From NCBI RefSeq assembly GCF_014641735.1, contig NZ_BMIH01000002.1:682001-746000 (forward strand): a stretch of 64,000 nt of DNA. The letters are read 5' to 3'. This document shows, one piece after another, positions 20,488-28,484 of the stretch. The stretch is from Sphingomonas metalli. GTDB taxonomy: Bacteria; Pseudomonadota; Alphaproteobacteria; Sphingomonadales; Sphingomonadaceae. Both the position numbers and the translations under genes were made by a program. The notes beneath the pieces were generated by a model. It was not told the DNA's origin. It worked only from the letters and a program-made list of their open reading frames with translations, and did not search any database. Position 1 is the stretch's first letter; each line of letters opens with the position of its first letter.

Positions 20488-22689
20488 ATGGTGCAGATCT
20501 CTCGGCGCGGCGTGTTGATCGGGGGCGGGGCGGGGATCGGCCTCGTCGCGGCGTGGACGCTGTGGCCGCGCCGCTATGCGCCGACGCTCACCGCCGGACC
20601 CGGCGAGCACGCATTCGGCGCGTGGTTGAAGGTCGCCGAGGACGGCCGCATCGTCGTCGCCGTGCCGCAGGTCGAATATGGCCAGGGCAGCTGGACCGGC
20701 CTCGCGCAGATCGCCGCCGACGAGCTGGGGGCGGACTGGCGCACCGTCGGGGTCGAGCCGGCGCCGCTCAATCCGCTCTACGCCAATCCGCTCGGCATCG
20801 ACGATCTGCTGGAGGGGATGCCGGCGCACTGGCCCGCCGGAGACGCGCACAGTGCCGCCCCTGCCCCCGAGCTCACCGCCGCGTCCAGCTCGATCCGCAT
20901 GTTCGAGGAGCCGCTGCGGGCCGCCGCGGCGGCGGCGCGTGCGGTGCTGTGCATGGCCGCGGCGCAGCGCTGGGATGCGGACTGGACGCAGGCGAGCGCC
21001 GCGCAGGGCTTCGTCACGCTGGGCAAGCGACGGCTGCGCTTCGCCGATCTGGCGGCCGAGGCGGCGCGCCTCTCCCCGCCCGATCCGCTGCCGATCGGCG
21101 TCGCCGGCGCGGGCGCGCTGATGGGCCAGCCGCTGCCGCGGCTCGATGCGCCCGCCAAGGTCGACGGCTCCGCGCCCTTCGCCGCCGACATCCGCCTGCC
21201 GAACATGGTCCATGTCGCGATCGGCCAGGCCCCGCCGGGCGACAGCCGGCTGCTCGCCGTCGATCGCGCCGCCGCGCAAAAGGTGGCGGGGTTCATCGCC
21301 CTGGTCGAGCGGCCGGGCTGGGTGGCGGCGGCCGCAGCGACCGGCTGGGCGGCGCAGCGCGCGCTCGATGCCGCGCATCCGCGCTTCGCCACCGACGGCG
21401 CGGTCGTGGACGACGAGGCGATCGCCGCGGCCCTCGCCGCCGCGCTGGACGGCGACGGCCACCGCATCGCGGGCAGCGGCGACCTGCGCGAGACCTTCGC
21501 GGGCGCAACGCTGTTCACCGCCACCTATCGCGCCGCGGCCGGGCTGCATGCCGCGATGGAAACCCCCGCCGCCACCGCGATCCTTCGCGACGACCGGCTC
21601 GAGCTATGGGCGCAGGCGGAGGCGCCGGGCCGGCTGCGCGCCGCCGCCGCGGCCGCCGCGGGACTGGCGGAGGGCGCGGTGACGCTCCACCCGCTGCAGC
21701 TCGGCGGCGGCTTCGGCGGCGCGCTCGACCCGCGGGCGGCCGAGCAGGCGGCGATCCTCGCGATGGAGCTGAAGCGGCCGGTCAGCATCGTCTGGTCGCG
21801 CGGCGAGGCGCTGCTCCACCAGCGCCCCCGCCCCCCGGCGGTCGCCCGCATGGCGGCGCGGCTCGGCCAGGGCGGCGCGATCCTGGGCTGGCAGGCGAAG
21901 ATCGCCGCGCCCGCGACCGGCCGCGACCTGGCGGCGGCACTACGGCCCGACCGGCTGACGGGACTGGCGCTGGGCCTCGATCCGGCGGACCGCTATGCGG
22001 TCGGCGGCGCGCTGCCGCCCTATCGCATCCCGGCCGTCGCGATCGATCATCACCCGGCGGCGATCGGCCTGCCGACCGGGCATCTGCGCGCCGGAATGCA
22101 CGGCCTGACCTGCTTCTTCACCGAAAGCTTTCTCGACGAACTGGCTCACGCCGCCCGGTCGGAGCCGGTCTCGTACCGCATCGGCATGCTCGGCGGCGAG
22201 CCGCGCCTCGCCCGCTGCCTGTCGACCGCCGCGTCGCTCGGCGGCTGGGACGGGGGCGTGCCCGGCAGCGGCCAGGGGATCGCCGCCCACGCCTTTCGCG
22301 GCAGCTACGTCGCGGTGATGGCGGAGGCGCAGCCGGGGCCGGACGGGCGCGCCCAGGTCGGCCGGCTGGTCGCCGCGGTCGATTGCGGGCGCGTCGTCAA
22401 TCCCGGGTTGGTCCGTCAACTGATCGAGGGCGGGCTGATCTTCGGTCTCGCCCAGGCGCTCGGCGCCTCGACCGGCTATGCGCGCGGCCTCGCCACCACC
22501 CGCGGCTTCGACACGCTCTGGCTGCCGCGGCTGGCCGACAGCCCCGACATCACGGTGGAGATCATCCGCTCCGACGAGGCACCGGGCGGCGTCGCCGAAC
22601 TCGCCGTTCCCCCGGTCGCCCCCGCCATCGCCAACGCGCTCCAGACCATGACCGGCCAGCGCATCCGCCATCTGCCGCTGACGGGGTGA
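20488..22689 (+). CDS. Molybdopterin-binding large subunit of a xanthine-dehydrogenase / isoquinoline 1-oxidoreductase-type enzyme
   Basis: 733 residues from the ATG at 20488. That start is chosen because the protein then opens with a Tat-like signal (MVQISRRGVLIGGGAGIGL). An alternative TTG lies at 20452. The layout follows IorB-type beta subunits: an a/b-hammerhead-like segment (PAKVDGSAPFAADIRLPNMVH), a molybdenum-cofactor segment with QLGGGFGG (about 404-411), and near the C-terminus GGVAELAVPPVAPAIANAL, with Glu704 at the position of the catalytic base. It would hydroxylate an aromatic heterocycle or aldehyde on the periplasmic side. The usual 2Fe-2S small-subunit gene is not adjacent on either side, which is odd. 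Confidence 0.85.
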   Translation: MVQISRRGVLIGGGAGIGLVAAWTLWPRRYAPTLTAGPGEHAFGAWLKVAEDGRIVVAVPQVEYGQGSWTGLAQIAADELGADWRTVGVEPAPLNPLYANPLGIDDLLEGMPAHWPAGDAHSAAPAPELTAASSSIRMFEEPLRAAAAAARAVLCMAAAQRWDADWTQASAAQGFVTLGKRRLRFADLAAEAARLSPPDPLPIGVAGAGALMGQPLPRLDAPAKVDGSAPFAADIRLPNMVHVAIGQAPPGDSRLLAVDRAAAQKVAGFIALVERPGWVAAAAATGWAAQRALDAAHPRFATDGAVVDDEAIAAALAAALDGDGHRIAGSGDLRETFAGATLFTATYRAAAGLHAAMETPAATAILRDDRLELWAQAEAPGRLRAAAAAAAGLAEGAVTLHPLQLGGGFGGALDPRAAEQAAILAMELKRPVSIVWSRGEALLHQRPRPPAVARMAARLGQGGAILGWQAKIAAPATGRDLAAALRPDRLTGLALGLDPADRYAVGGALPPYRIPAVAIDHHPAAIGLPTGHLRAGMHGLTCFFTESFLDELAHAARSEPVSYRIGMLGGEPRLARCLSTAASLGGWDGGVPGSGQGIAAHAFRGSYVAVMAEAQPGPDGRAQVGRLVAAVDCGRVVNPGLVRQLIEGGLIFGLAQALGASTGYARGLATTRGFDTLWLPRLADSPDITVEIIRSDEAPGGVAELAVPPVAPAIANALQTMTGQRIRHLPLTG

Positions 22690-22716
22690 GAGGGTAACGG
22701 CTGCCGTCAGCCGCGC

Positions 22717-23259
22717 CTATTCATACACCCATTGCTGCCAGCGCGTGACGCCGTGATGGCTGCAATTGACCAGCTTCACCACGCAGGTCTTCGTGCTCCA
22801 GTCCCGCTCGCAAGCCTGGCGGACATGCGCCTCCGCCTCTTCCTGCGTGCTGCCGGTATCGACGGTATCGTTGCCGGGCACTTCCTGCTTGCCGTTGACC
22901 GCCCGCGCCACGGCCGCGCACTGATTGGTATAGGACAGCATCAGCCGGCAGTCGGTGCCGCCATTTTCGCGGCAATGGCCGATCGCGCCCTGCTGCGCAT
23001 CCTTGCGCGACGGATATTGGTAGCTGCCGTACCAGAGCGCCTTTGCCGCGTCATAGGCGAGCGCGCCGAACGACTTGTCGACCCGGACGAAGTTCTTCAG
23101 CACCGGTGTCGGTGGCGGGCAGTTGGGACCGCCCTGCGGTACGCCGTTGCAGATGAAGACCGTCGGCATCTGCGCCACCGCCTGCGACCGCCAGCCGAAC
23201 CACGTGCCGCCGATGACGATCGCGGCGGCGATCGCCAGCCAGAAGGATCGTGCCGTCAC
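22717..23259 (-). CDS. DUF4189-domain exported or membrane-anchored protein
   Basis: About 180 residues. I choose the GTG at 23259 because GGGAGG stands just upstream and a longer start at 23334 would run into the neighbouring gene. One hydrophobic N-terminal segment (FWLAIAAAIVIGGTWFGW) acts as signal or anchor. The rest fits DUF4189: FGALAYDAAKALWYGSYQYPSRKDAQQGAIGHC, then paired Cys (GTDCRLMLSYTNQCAAVARA). A second, related half with CERDWSTKTCVVKLVNC follows. Function unknown; probably periplasmic with disulfides. It follows its neighbour on the same strand within 30 bases, so the two form a likely operon. Confidence 0.75.
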   Translation of the reverse strand: MTARSFWLAIAAAIVIGGTWFGWRSQAVAQMPTVFICNGVPQGGPNCPPPTPVLKNFVRVDKSFGALAYDAAKALWYGSYQYPSRKDAQQGAIGHCRENGGTDCRLMLSYTNQCAAVARAVNGKQEVPGNDTVDTGSTQEEAEAHVRQACERDWSTKTCVVKLVNCSHHGVTRWQQWVYE

Positions 23260-23287
23260 CCCTATCCTCCCTTGCCGTAGCGGCGGC

Positions 23288-24142
23288 TCAGAAGCCGAGC
23301 ACGCTGCGCAGCTTGTTCTTTTTGGGCTTGGCATCGTCGTCCGCCGCGGCGTTGCTCTCGACCCGGGCGGACGGGCCGCAGCGCGCCTGCATGTCGAGCT
23401 TGTCGCCGATCACACCGCCGACCGCCGCACCGGCATAGACGGCCTTCGCTCCACCGACCTTGCTGCCGAGCAGGCCACCGAGCATCCCGCCCGTCGCCGT
23501 CCGGCCGCCGCCGTCGGTGTGCTTCGTGCAATCGGTCACGTCCTTCGCCGCGGAGGTATGCACCTTCGGCCCCGCCCCCGCCGCGACCGGGGTGGCGGCG
23601 GGCTTTGCCGTCTCCTCGGGATCGACATTCGCCTGATAGACGATCGTGCGATCCGGCCCTTCATAGATGTGCAGCAGGATCCAGCTCGCGTCGCGCCGGG
23701 CGACGATCACGCGCAGCTTGTCGCCGAACAGCCCGTCCACGCCCTCGGGCGCGACCTTGCCCGACAGGAGGATGAGCTTGCCCATGTCGTTGCCGCAGGT
23801 GGCCGTGCTCGAGCAGCCGAACACGATGGTGTAGCTGGTCGACCTCAACCGCGCCTCATAGAAGCGTGCGACCTGCAGCGCCGAGACTGCCGGCCTTACC
23901 GCATAGTCGAAATGACTGACCGTTCCCGTCACAGTCTGCCGATTCGCCGTCCCGTCCGCATCCTGGATCGGTCCGGTCGGCATGACGATCTCGTCCAGCG
24001 ACGGCGCCCGGTAGAGCTTGAGGACAGCGTTCGGATAGCGTGGAAACAGCGGGTGATCCTCGCCCGCACCGGACCCGCTCGCCGCCACCGCCGCGGACGC
24101 CATCAACAGCGCACCAGCCATTATATGTCGGAGCAGATACAT
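23288..24142 (-). CDS. Exported protein with C-terminal glycine-zipper segment, function unknown
   Basis: 284 residues with a signal peptide (MYLLRHIMAGALLMASAAVAAS). The N-terminal half (DHPLFPRYPNAVLKLY...FDYAVRPAVSALQVARFYEARL) resembles DUF4892-like outer-membrane-associated proteins. A central Cys pair (FGCSSTATCGND) is likely a disulfide. The C-terminal part has a glycine-zipper helix pair (GGMLGGLLGSKVGGAKAVYAGAAVGGVIGDKL) of the type that inserts into or packs on membranes, followed by a basic tail. Probably an envelope protein. It is upstream of the DUF4189 gene in the same likely operon. The 248-base gap before hemH contains no gene. Confidence 0.7.
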   Translation of the reverse strand: MYLLRHIMAGALLMASAAVAASGSGAGEDHPLFPRYPNAVLKLYRAPSLDEIVMPTGPIQDADGTANRQTVTGTVSHFDYAVRPAVSALQVARFYEARLRSTSYTIVFGCSSTATCGNDMGKLILLSGKVAPEGVDGLFGDKLRVIVARRDASWILLHIYEGPDRTIVYQANVDPEETAKPAATPVAAGAGPKVHTSAAKDVTDCTKHTDGGGRTATGGMLGGLLGSKVGGAKAVYAGAAVGGVIGDKLDMQARCGPSARVESNAAADDDAKPKKNKLRSVLGF

Positions 24143-24390
24143 GGTACCTCGACTACGAACAGGTCCAACTCTGCGGCCGAGCTACTATGCCGAGCAACAT
24201 CGATCAACCTGATCTTGAATTCCTGCGCTTTCACAGGACGTTGGCAGGCGAAATCTGCCCGGACAAATACTGCAATCTACACGCTGGCAGCGACTCAGCG
24301 ATTCAGTACGCCGCCTGCACGAGCGGCGGCCGATCCTGCGCCACCAACCGCCCCCTTATGCGTTGCGCCGCGGACCGTTAGGACCGCATC

Positions 24391-25401
24391 ATGACCAGTC
24401 TGCCCCCGGGCCATCCCGCCATCCCGTCTCCGCGCATCGGCGTGCTGCTGATGAACCTCGGCACCCCCGACGCCCCCGACGCGCGCAGCGTGAAGCGCTA
24501 TCTGGCCGAATTCCTCTCCGACCGGCGCGTGGTGGAGATCCCGCAAATCGCGTGGCAGCCGATCCTGCGCGGGATCATCCTCAACACCCGCCCGAAGAAA
24601 TCGGCCCATGCCTATAGCCAGGTCTGGCGCGAGGACGGCTCGCCGCTCGCGGCGATCACCAAGGCGCAGGCGGCCCGGCTCAAAGATGCTTTCGGGCCGG
24701 ATGTGCTGGTCGACTGGGCGATGCGCTACGGACGCCCCGCCATCGCCGACCGGGTACAGGCGATGAAGGATGCCGGGTGCGAGCGGATCCTGCTAGCCCC
24801 GCTCTATCCGCAATATTGCGCGGCGACGACCGCAACCGCCAACGACAAGGCCTTCGCGCACCTCGCCCGGATGCGCTGGCAGCCGGCGATCCGCACCCTG
24901 CCGCCCTATTATGACGATCCGCTCTATGTCGACGCGCTCAAGGTCTCGATCGAGGAGAGCCTGGCCCGGATCGGCTTTACGCCCGATGCGCTGATCGCCA
25001 GCTTCCACGGCATGCCGCAGCGGACGCTGGAGCTGGGCGACCCCTATCACTGCCATTGCCGCAAGACCGCGCGCCTCCTGTCCGAAGCGATGGGGCGACC
25101 GGTCGAGGTCGCCTTCCAGAGCCGCTTTGGCCGCGCCAAATGGCTGGAGCCGGCGACCGACGCGACGCTGGAAGCCATGCCGGCGCGCGGAGTGAAGCGG
25201 GTCGCGATCTTCGCGCCCGGCTTCTCGGCGGATTGCCTCGAGACGCTGGAGGAGCTGGCGATCCGGGGGCGCGAGAGCTTCATCGAGGCCGGCGGCACCG
25301 ACTTCGCCTATCTGCCCTGTCTCAACGATGAGGATGGCGGCATCGAAATGTTGGCGCGAATCCTCAGGCGCGAGCTTGAAGGCTGGGTGCGCCTGCCCTA
25401 G
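24391..25401 (+). CDS. hemH: Ferrochelatase
   Basis: 336 residues; the ATG follows TTAGGACC. Ferrochelatase inserts Fe2+ into protoporphyrin IX, the last step of heme synthesis, at the inner face of the cytoplasmic membrane. Family blocks visible are GVLLMNLGTPDAPD near the N-terminus, PLYPQYCAATTATA, the catalytic SFHGMPQRTLE (His206), and APGFSADCLETLEE with the conserved acidic residues. The segment DPYHCHCRKTARLL carries two Cys. No other heme genes are adjacent. phbB follows after 33 bases and may share the transcript, although the functions are unrelated. Confidence 0.97.
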   Translation: MTSLPPGHPAIPSPRIGVLLMNLGTPDAPDARSVKRYLAEFLSDRRVVEIPQIAWQPILRGIILNTRPKKSAHAYSQVWREDGSPLAAITKAQAARLKDAFGPDVLVDWAMRYGRPAIADRVQAMKDAGCERILLAPLYPQYCAATTATANDKAFAHLARMRWQPAIRTLPPYYDDPLYVDALKVSIEESLARIGFTPDALIASFHGMPQRTLELGDPYHCHCRKTARLLSEAMGRPVEVAFQSRFGRAKWLEPATDATLEAMPARGVKRVAIFAPGFSADCLETLEELAIRGRESFIEAGGTDFAYLPCLNDEDGGIEMLARILRRELEGWVRLP

Positions 25402-25434
25402 CGTCGGGGGCCAACGGGAGCAGGAGAGGCTTGA

Positions 25435-26157
25435 ATGGCACGGGTGGCGATCGTCACGGGCGGCACGCGCGGGATCGGCGAGGCGATCAGCCTTGCGCTC
25501 AAGGAGGCCGGCGTCACCGTCGCGGCTAATTATGCCGGCAACGACCAGCGCGCGGCCGAATTCACCGAGCGGACCGGGATCAAGGCGTTCAAATGGGACG
25601 TCGCCGACTATGACGCCTGCCAGGCCGGCTGCGCGAAGGTCGCGGAAGAGCTCGGCCCGGTCGACATCGTCGTGAACAATGCCGGCATCACGCGCGACGG
25701 CACCATCCTGAAGATGAGCTATCAGGCGTGGAAAGAGGTGATCGACACCAATCTGGGCGGTTGCTTCAACATGGCCAAGGCGACCTTTCCCGGGATGCGC
25801 GAGCGCAAATGGGGCCGGATCGTCAATATCGGCTCGATCAACGGTCAGGCCGGCCAGTACGGCCAGGTGAACTATGCCGCCGCCAAGTCGGGCATCCACG
25901 GCTTCACCAAGGCGCTGGCGCAGGAAGGCGCGAAGGCCGGCGTGACGGTGAACGCGATCGCGCCGGGCTATATCGACACCGACATGGTCGCCGCGGTCCC
26001 CGCCGAGGTGCTGGAGAAGATCGTCGCCAAGATTCCGGTCGGCCGCCTCGGCCAGGCGCACGAGATCGCGCGCGGCGTGGCGTTCCTCTGCTCGGAGGAT
26101 GGCGGGTTCGTCACCGGCTCGACGCTGAGCATCAACGGCGGGCAGCATATGTACTGA
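25435..26157 (+). CDS. phbB: Acetoacetyl-CoA reductase
   Basis: 240 residues, with GGAGAGG ahead of the ATG. It is a short-chain dehydrogenase: TGGTRGIGE is the nucleotide-binding glycine motif, NNAGITRDG the core strand, and Ser-Tyr-Lys are placed in NIGSINGQAGQYGQVNYAAAKSG. The blocks KWDVADYDAC, FKMSYQ-like WKEVIDTNLGG and the C-terminal GSTLSINGGQHMY are typical of PhbB/PhaB, which reduces acetoacetyl-CoA to (R)-3-hydroxybutyryl-CoA with NADPH for polyhydroxybutyrate. phaC and phaA are not in this window. A related FabG-like ketoacyl reductase is the alternative, but the C-terminus favours PhbB. Confidence 0.9.
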   Translation: MARVAIVTGGTRGIGEAISLALKEAGVTVAANYAGNDQRAAEFTERTGIKAFKWDVADYDACQAGCAKVAEELGPVDIVVNNAGITRDGTILKMSYQAWKEVIDTNLGGCFNMAKATFPGMRERKWGRIVNIGSINGQAGQYGQVNYAAAKSGIHGFTKALAQEGAKAGVTVNAIAPGYIDTDMVAAVPAEVLEKIVAKIPVGRLGQAHEIARGVAFLCSEDGGFVTGSTLSINGGQHMY

Positions 26158-26297
26158 CGATCATCCGCCGCCGAGGCGGCGAATTACCGGCACGGTCGGC
26201 GGGTCGGCGCCTCGCCGAACCCGTCCGACGTCGCGGCGGCGGCTTCGCCGTTGCCGCGACCCGAGCTCCCCTAGAGAGTGACCCTTCCAAGCTGAAG

Positions 26298-26404
26298 CGT
26301 CACCCCGGCGAAGGCCGGGGCACAGTCGGGGGACGCTGATGATGTAGGTCGCGCCTTGTTTCGCAGGCCTTCCCAACTGGGCCCCGGCCTTCGCCGGGGT
26401 GACG
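26298..26404. repeat. Inverted pair of GTCACCCCGGCGAAGG-type repeats
   Basis: CGTCACCCCGGCGAAGGC at 26298 and GCCTTCGCCGGGGTGACG ending at 26404 are inverted arms about 60 bases apart. This is the first of three repeat blocks in the 723-base gap (26158-26880) after phbB. No gene is credible in that gap. Confidence 0.78.
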
Positions 26405-26442
26405 ATGGGAAACGATTCAAGCCGGGTGGATCAAACTTTAAA

Positions 26443-26580
26443 TCCTCCCCCGTGAGCGGGAGGTGGCAGCCGGCAGGCTGACGGGGGGGGGCGGGCGGCG
26501 GCGCACATTCGATGGCTCCACCCCTTCCTCCCCCTCCGACCGGATGAGCCGGCCACCTCCCCCTTGCGGGGGAGGATTGG
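26443..26580. repeat. Inverted CCTCCCCC-type repeat pair
   Basis: TCCTCCCCCGTGAGCGGGAG near 26443 and CTCCCCCTTGCGGGGGAGGA ending near 26578 flank a GC-rich middle containing GGCAGCCGGCAGGCTGACGG. This repeat family is different from the neighbouring GTCACCCC and CGTTCGCCCTGAG elements. Related CTCCCC elements occur at 28377-28475 and inside thiC. Confidence 0.7.
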
Positions 26581-26609
26581 AGTCGAGATCGATCGGCCCT
26601 GCCCATCTC

Positions 26610-26678
26610 CGTTCGCCCTGAGCGAAGTCGAAGGGCAGCTCTCCACACAGTGCTTCGACTGCGCTCAGCACGAACGGG
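26610..26678. repeat. CGTTCGCCCTGAGC...GCTCAGCACGAACGG repeat, copy 1
   Basis: CGTTCGCCCTGAGCGAAGTC faces GACTGCGCTCAGCACGAACG across a short loop. Two further copies lie at 33143-33239 and 39718-39786. The remaining bases up to 26880 hold nothing I can identify. Confidence 0.85.
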
Positions 26679-26880
26679 TAATGACAGCGGGTCGAAACAA
26701 GCCCGAGATTGGGGCGACCAAGGATCGGGCGACGGCTCCGTCGCATCGCCGCATGAACGCTCCTGGTCCTTCGCCGCTCGAGGCAAGGATCGCCCGCCAT
26801 GACAAGAGGGCCGGCGCCTTGCGGCACCGACCCTCCGCCCTCGATACGCTACGCGAGGGAACCTGTATCCGCCGCAGCGA

Positions 26881-27210
26881 TCAGCGGCAGTAATCCGGCC
26901 GGTCGCCGCGCTCGACCGCGCGGCCCGCCAGCGCGCCGGCACCGGCGCCGAGCAGCGTGCCCATGGTGCGGTCGCCGCGGGTGTCGATGGTGCGGCCGAG
27001 CAGGCCGCCGGCGATCGCACCGACGAGGAGGCCGGTATTGCCCTTCTTGCACTGGCGGCGCGCCTCGGCGTCGCGGCGGCCCTCATAATAGCCCTGCGAA
27101 TAGCGCTCGCCGCGATAGCGGGGGCGCGCATCGGCGGCGCTCAGCGGCACCAGCGTCGAGGCGGTCATGGCGATCGCGGCCGTGGCGAGGGTGAAATTCT
27201 TGAACATCAT
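26881..27210 (-). CDS. Glycine-zipper (2TM) exported protein
   Basis: About 109 residues. Two ATG codons in a row (27210 and 27207) follow GGGAGAAG; either may be used. A signal peptide (MFKNFTLATAAIAMTASTLVPLSAADA) is followed by a short charged stretch RGERYSQGYYEGRRDAEARRQC and a glycine zipper (GLLVGAIAGGLLGRTID...GTLLGAGAGALAGRAVE). This is the Rick_17kDa / glycine-zipper-2TM pattern of small outer-membrane-associated proteins. Two Cys, one mid-chain and one at the second-last residue (DYCR), could pair. The exact role is unknown. It is divergent from the next gene. Confidence 0.8.
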   Translation of the reverse strand: MMFKNFTLATAAIAMTASTLVPLSAADARPRYRGERYSQGYYEGRRDAEARRQCKKGNTGLLVGAIAGGLLGRTIDTRGDRTMGTLLGAGAGALAGRAVERGDRPDYCR

Positions 27211-27368
27211 GTCTTCTCCCGGTCTTCCCGGCGGCGGGGCCTGATCCGTCGTCTCAAGGCCCGTCGTCGATGACATGCTTCTGGACGATTCGCGTTGAGT
27301 GCATCCTGAATGTGTCCGTTATCGTCGGTTCAGCCTTTGCAGCCGCATCGCCCGGCCTATGAGGGCGC

Positions 27369-28364
27369 GTGTCCCGCCCGCGTCCCGCCCCCCTCGCCGC
27401 CGCAATCCTGCTGCCGCTCGTGCTCGGCACGGGCTGGTCGGGCGAGGAGCGGCGGGCGCTGCCCCAGCCGGGGCCGGCCCGTATCGTGGCAACGCCGGTG
27501 GCGCTCGATCCCGCCGATCCCGCGCGGCGGCGGGTGGGTGCGCTGCGCTTTCTCGGCGGGGTGGCGCTGGCCAGTCCCGACCGGGCCTTTGGCAGCTTCT
27601 CCGCGATCGCGGTCGCGCCGGCGCGCGCGGGGACGCGGGTGATGCTGGTCAGCGACGCCGGCCATGTCGCCCGGATGACGCTGGACGCGCGCTGGCGGAT
27701 CGCCGATCCGCGCTTCGGCGAACTGCCCGCCGGCCCGCGCACCGGGTGGGAGAAGCGCGATCGCGATGCGGAGTCGCTTGCGCGCGATCCCGCCACCGGG
27801 CGGGTGTGGGTGGGGTTCGAGAGCGCGAACCAGATCTGGCGCTACGGCCCCGACGGGATCGCCTTCGCGGCGCCCGCGGCGATGCGGGCGTGGCGGAGCA
27901 ATGGCGGGCCGGAGTCGCTCGCGCGACTGCGCGACGGCCGCTTCGTCGCGCTGAGCGAGTCGCGGCCCTATGGCGCTGCGGCGCGCGCGGGGCTGGTCTG
28001 GCGCGGCGATCCGGTCGCCGATCCGCGCCCGGCTTTCGCCTTCCGCTACGTGCCCGCCCCCGGCTATGATCCGGCGGACCTGACCGAATTGCCCGATGGC
28101 CGGCTGCTCGTGCTGGAGCGGGCGCTGTTCCTGCCGTTTCGCTGGTCGAACCGGCTGGTCCTGATCGACCCCGATGCGCTCCGCCCGGGTGCCGCCGTCT
28201 CGGGGCGCGAGATCGCCCGGCTGGAGGCGCCGCTGGTCCACGATAATTTCGAAGGCATCGCGGCGCTGCGCGAGGACGGGGCTACCGTCCTGTGGCTGGT
28301 GTCGGACGACAATTGGCTGCCGATCCAGACGACCTATCTGCTGAAGTTCCGATTCGACGGTTGA
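27369..28364 (+). CDS. Exported esterase-like-activity-of-phytase family protein
   Basis: 331 residues from a GTG at 27369; an ATG ten bases upstream is out of frame. An N-terminal hydrophobic segment (LAAAILLPLVLGTGWSG) is the signal. The body has the repeated strand pattern of a beta-propeller: FSAIAVAPARAGTRVMLVSDAG, ESLARDPATGRVWVGFESANQIWRY, DLTELPDGRLLVLER and DNFEGIAALREDGATVLWLVSDDN. This matches the phytase-like esterase domain (PF13449). Most members have no proven substrate. It probably acts in the periplasm. It converges with dctD across a palindromic repeat. Confidence 0.82.
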   Translation: MSRPRPAPLAAAILLPLVLGTGWSGEERRALPQPGPARIVATPVALDPADPARRRVGALRFLGGVALASPDRAFGSFSAIAVAPARAGTRVMLVSDAGHVARMTLDARWRIADPRFGELPAGPRTGWEKRDRDAESLARDPATGRVWVGFESANQIWRYGPDGIAFAAPAAMRAWRSNGGPESLARLRDGRFVALSESRPYGAAARAGLVWRGDPVADPRPAFAFRYVPAPGYDPADLTELPDGRLLVLERALFLPFRWSNRLVLIDPDALRPGAAVSGREIARLEAPLVHDNFEGIAALREDGATVLWLVSDDNWLPIQTTYLLKFRFDG

Positions 28365-28376
28365 CGGCCTTTACAC

Positions 28377-28475
28377 CCCCCTCCCCTTCAGGGGAGGGGC
28401 TGGGGGTGGGGCACTTCCGCTGGCGCGGCGCGTGAGGAGACGCCCCACCCCAACCCTTCCCCTGAAGGGGAGGGG
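28377..28475. repeat. Inverted CCCCTCCCCTTCAGGGGAGGGG-type repeat pair between convergent genes
   Basis: Two copies of the CTCCCCTTCAGGGGAG palindrome (28381-28397 and around 28456-28473) face each other, with GGGGGTGGGG and CCCCACCCCA also pairing inside. It fills the gap between the phytase-like gene and dctD and may terminate both transcripts. No T-run is present. Confidence 0.8.
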
Positions 28476-28484
28476 CTATCGCCG

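Noticed and set aside
26158..26880. Coding frames in the gap after phbB
   Set aside because: They consist of translated palindromic repeats, and differing frames cross the same repeats. No start signals or conserved features.
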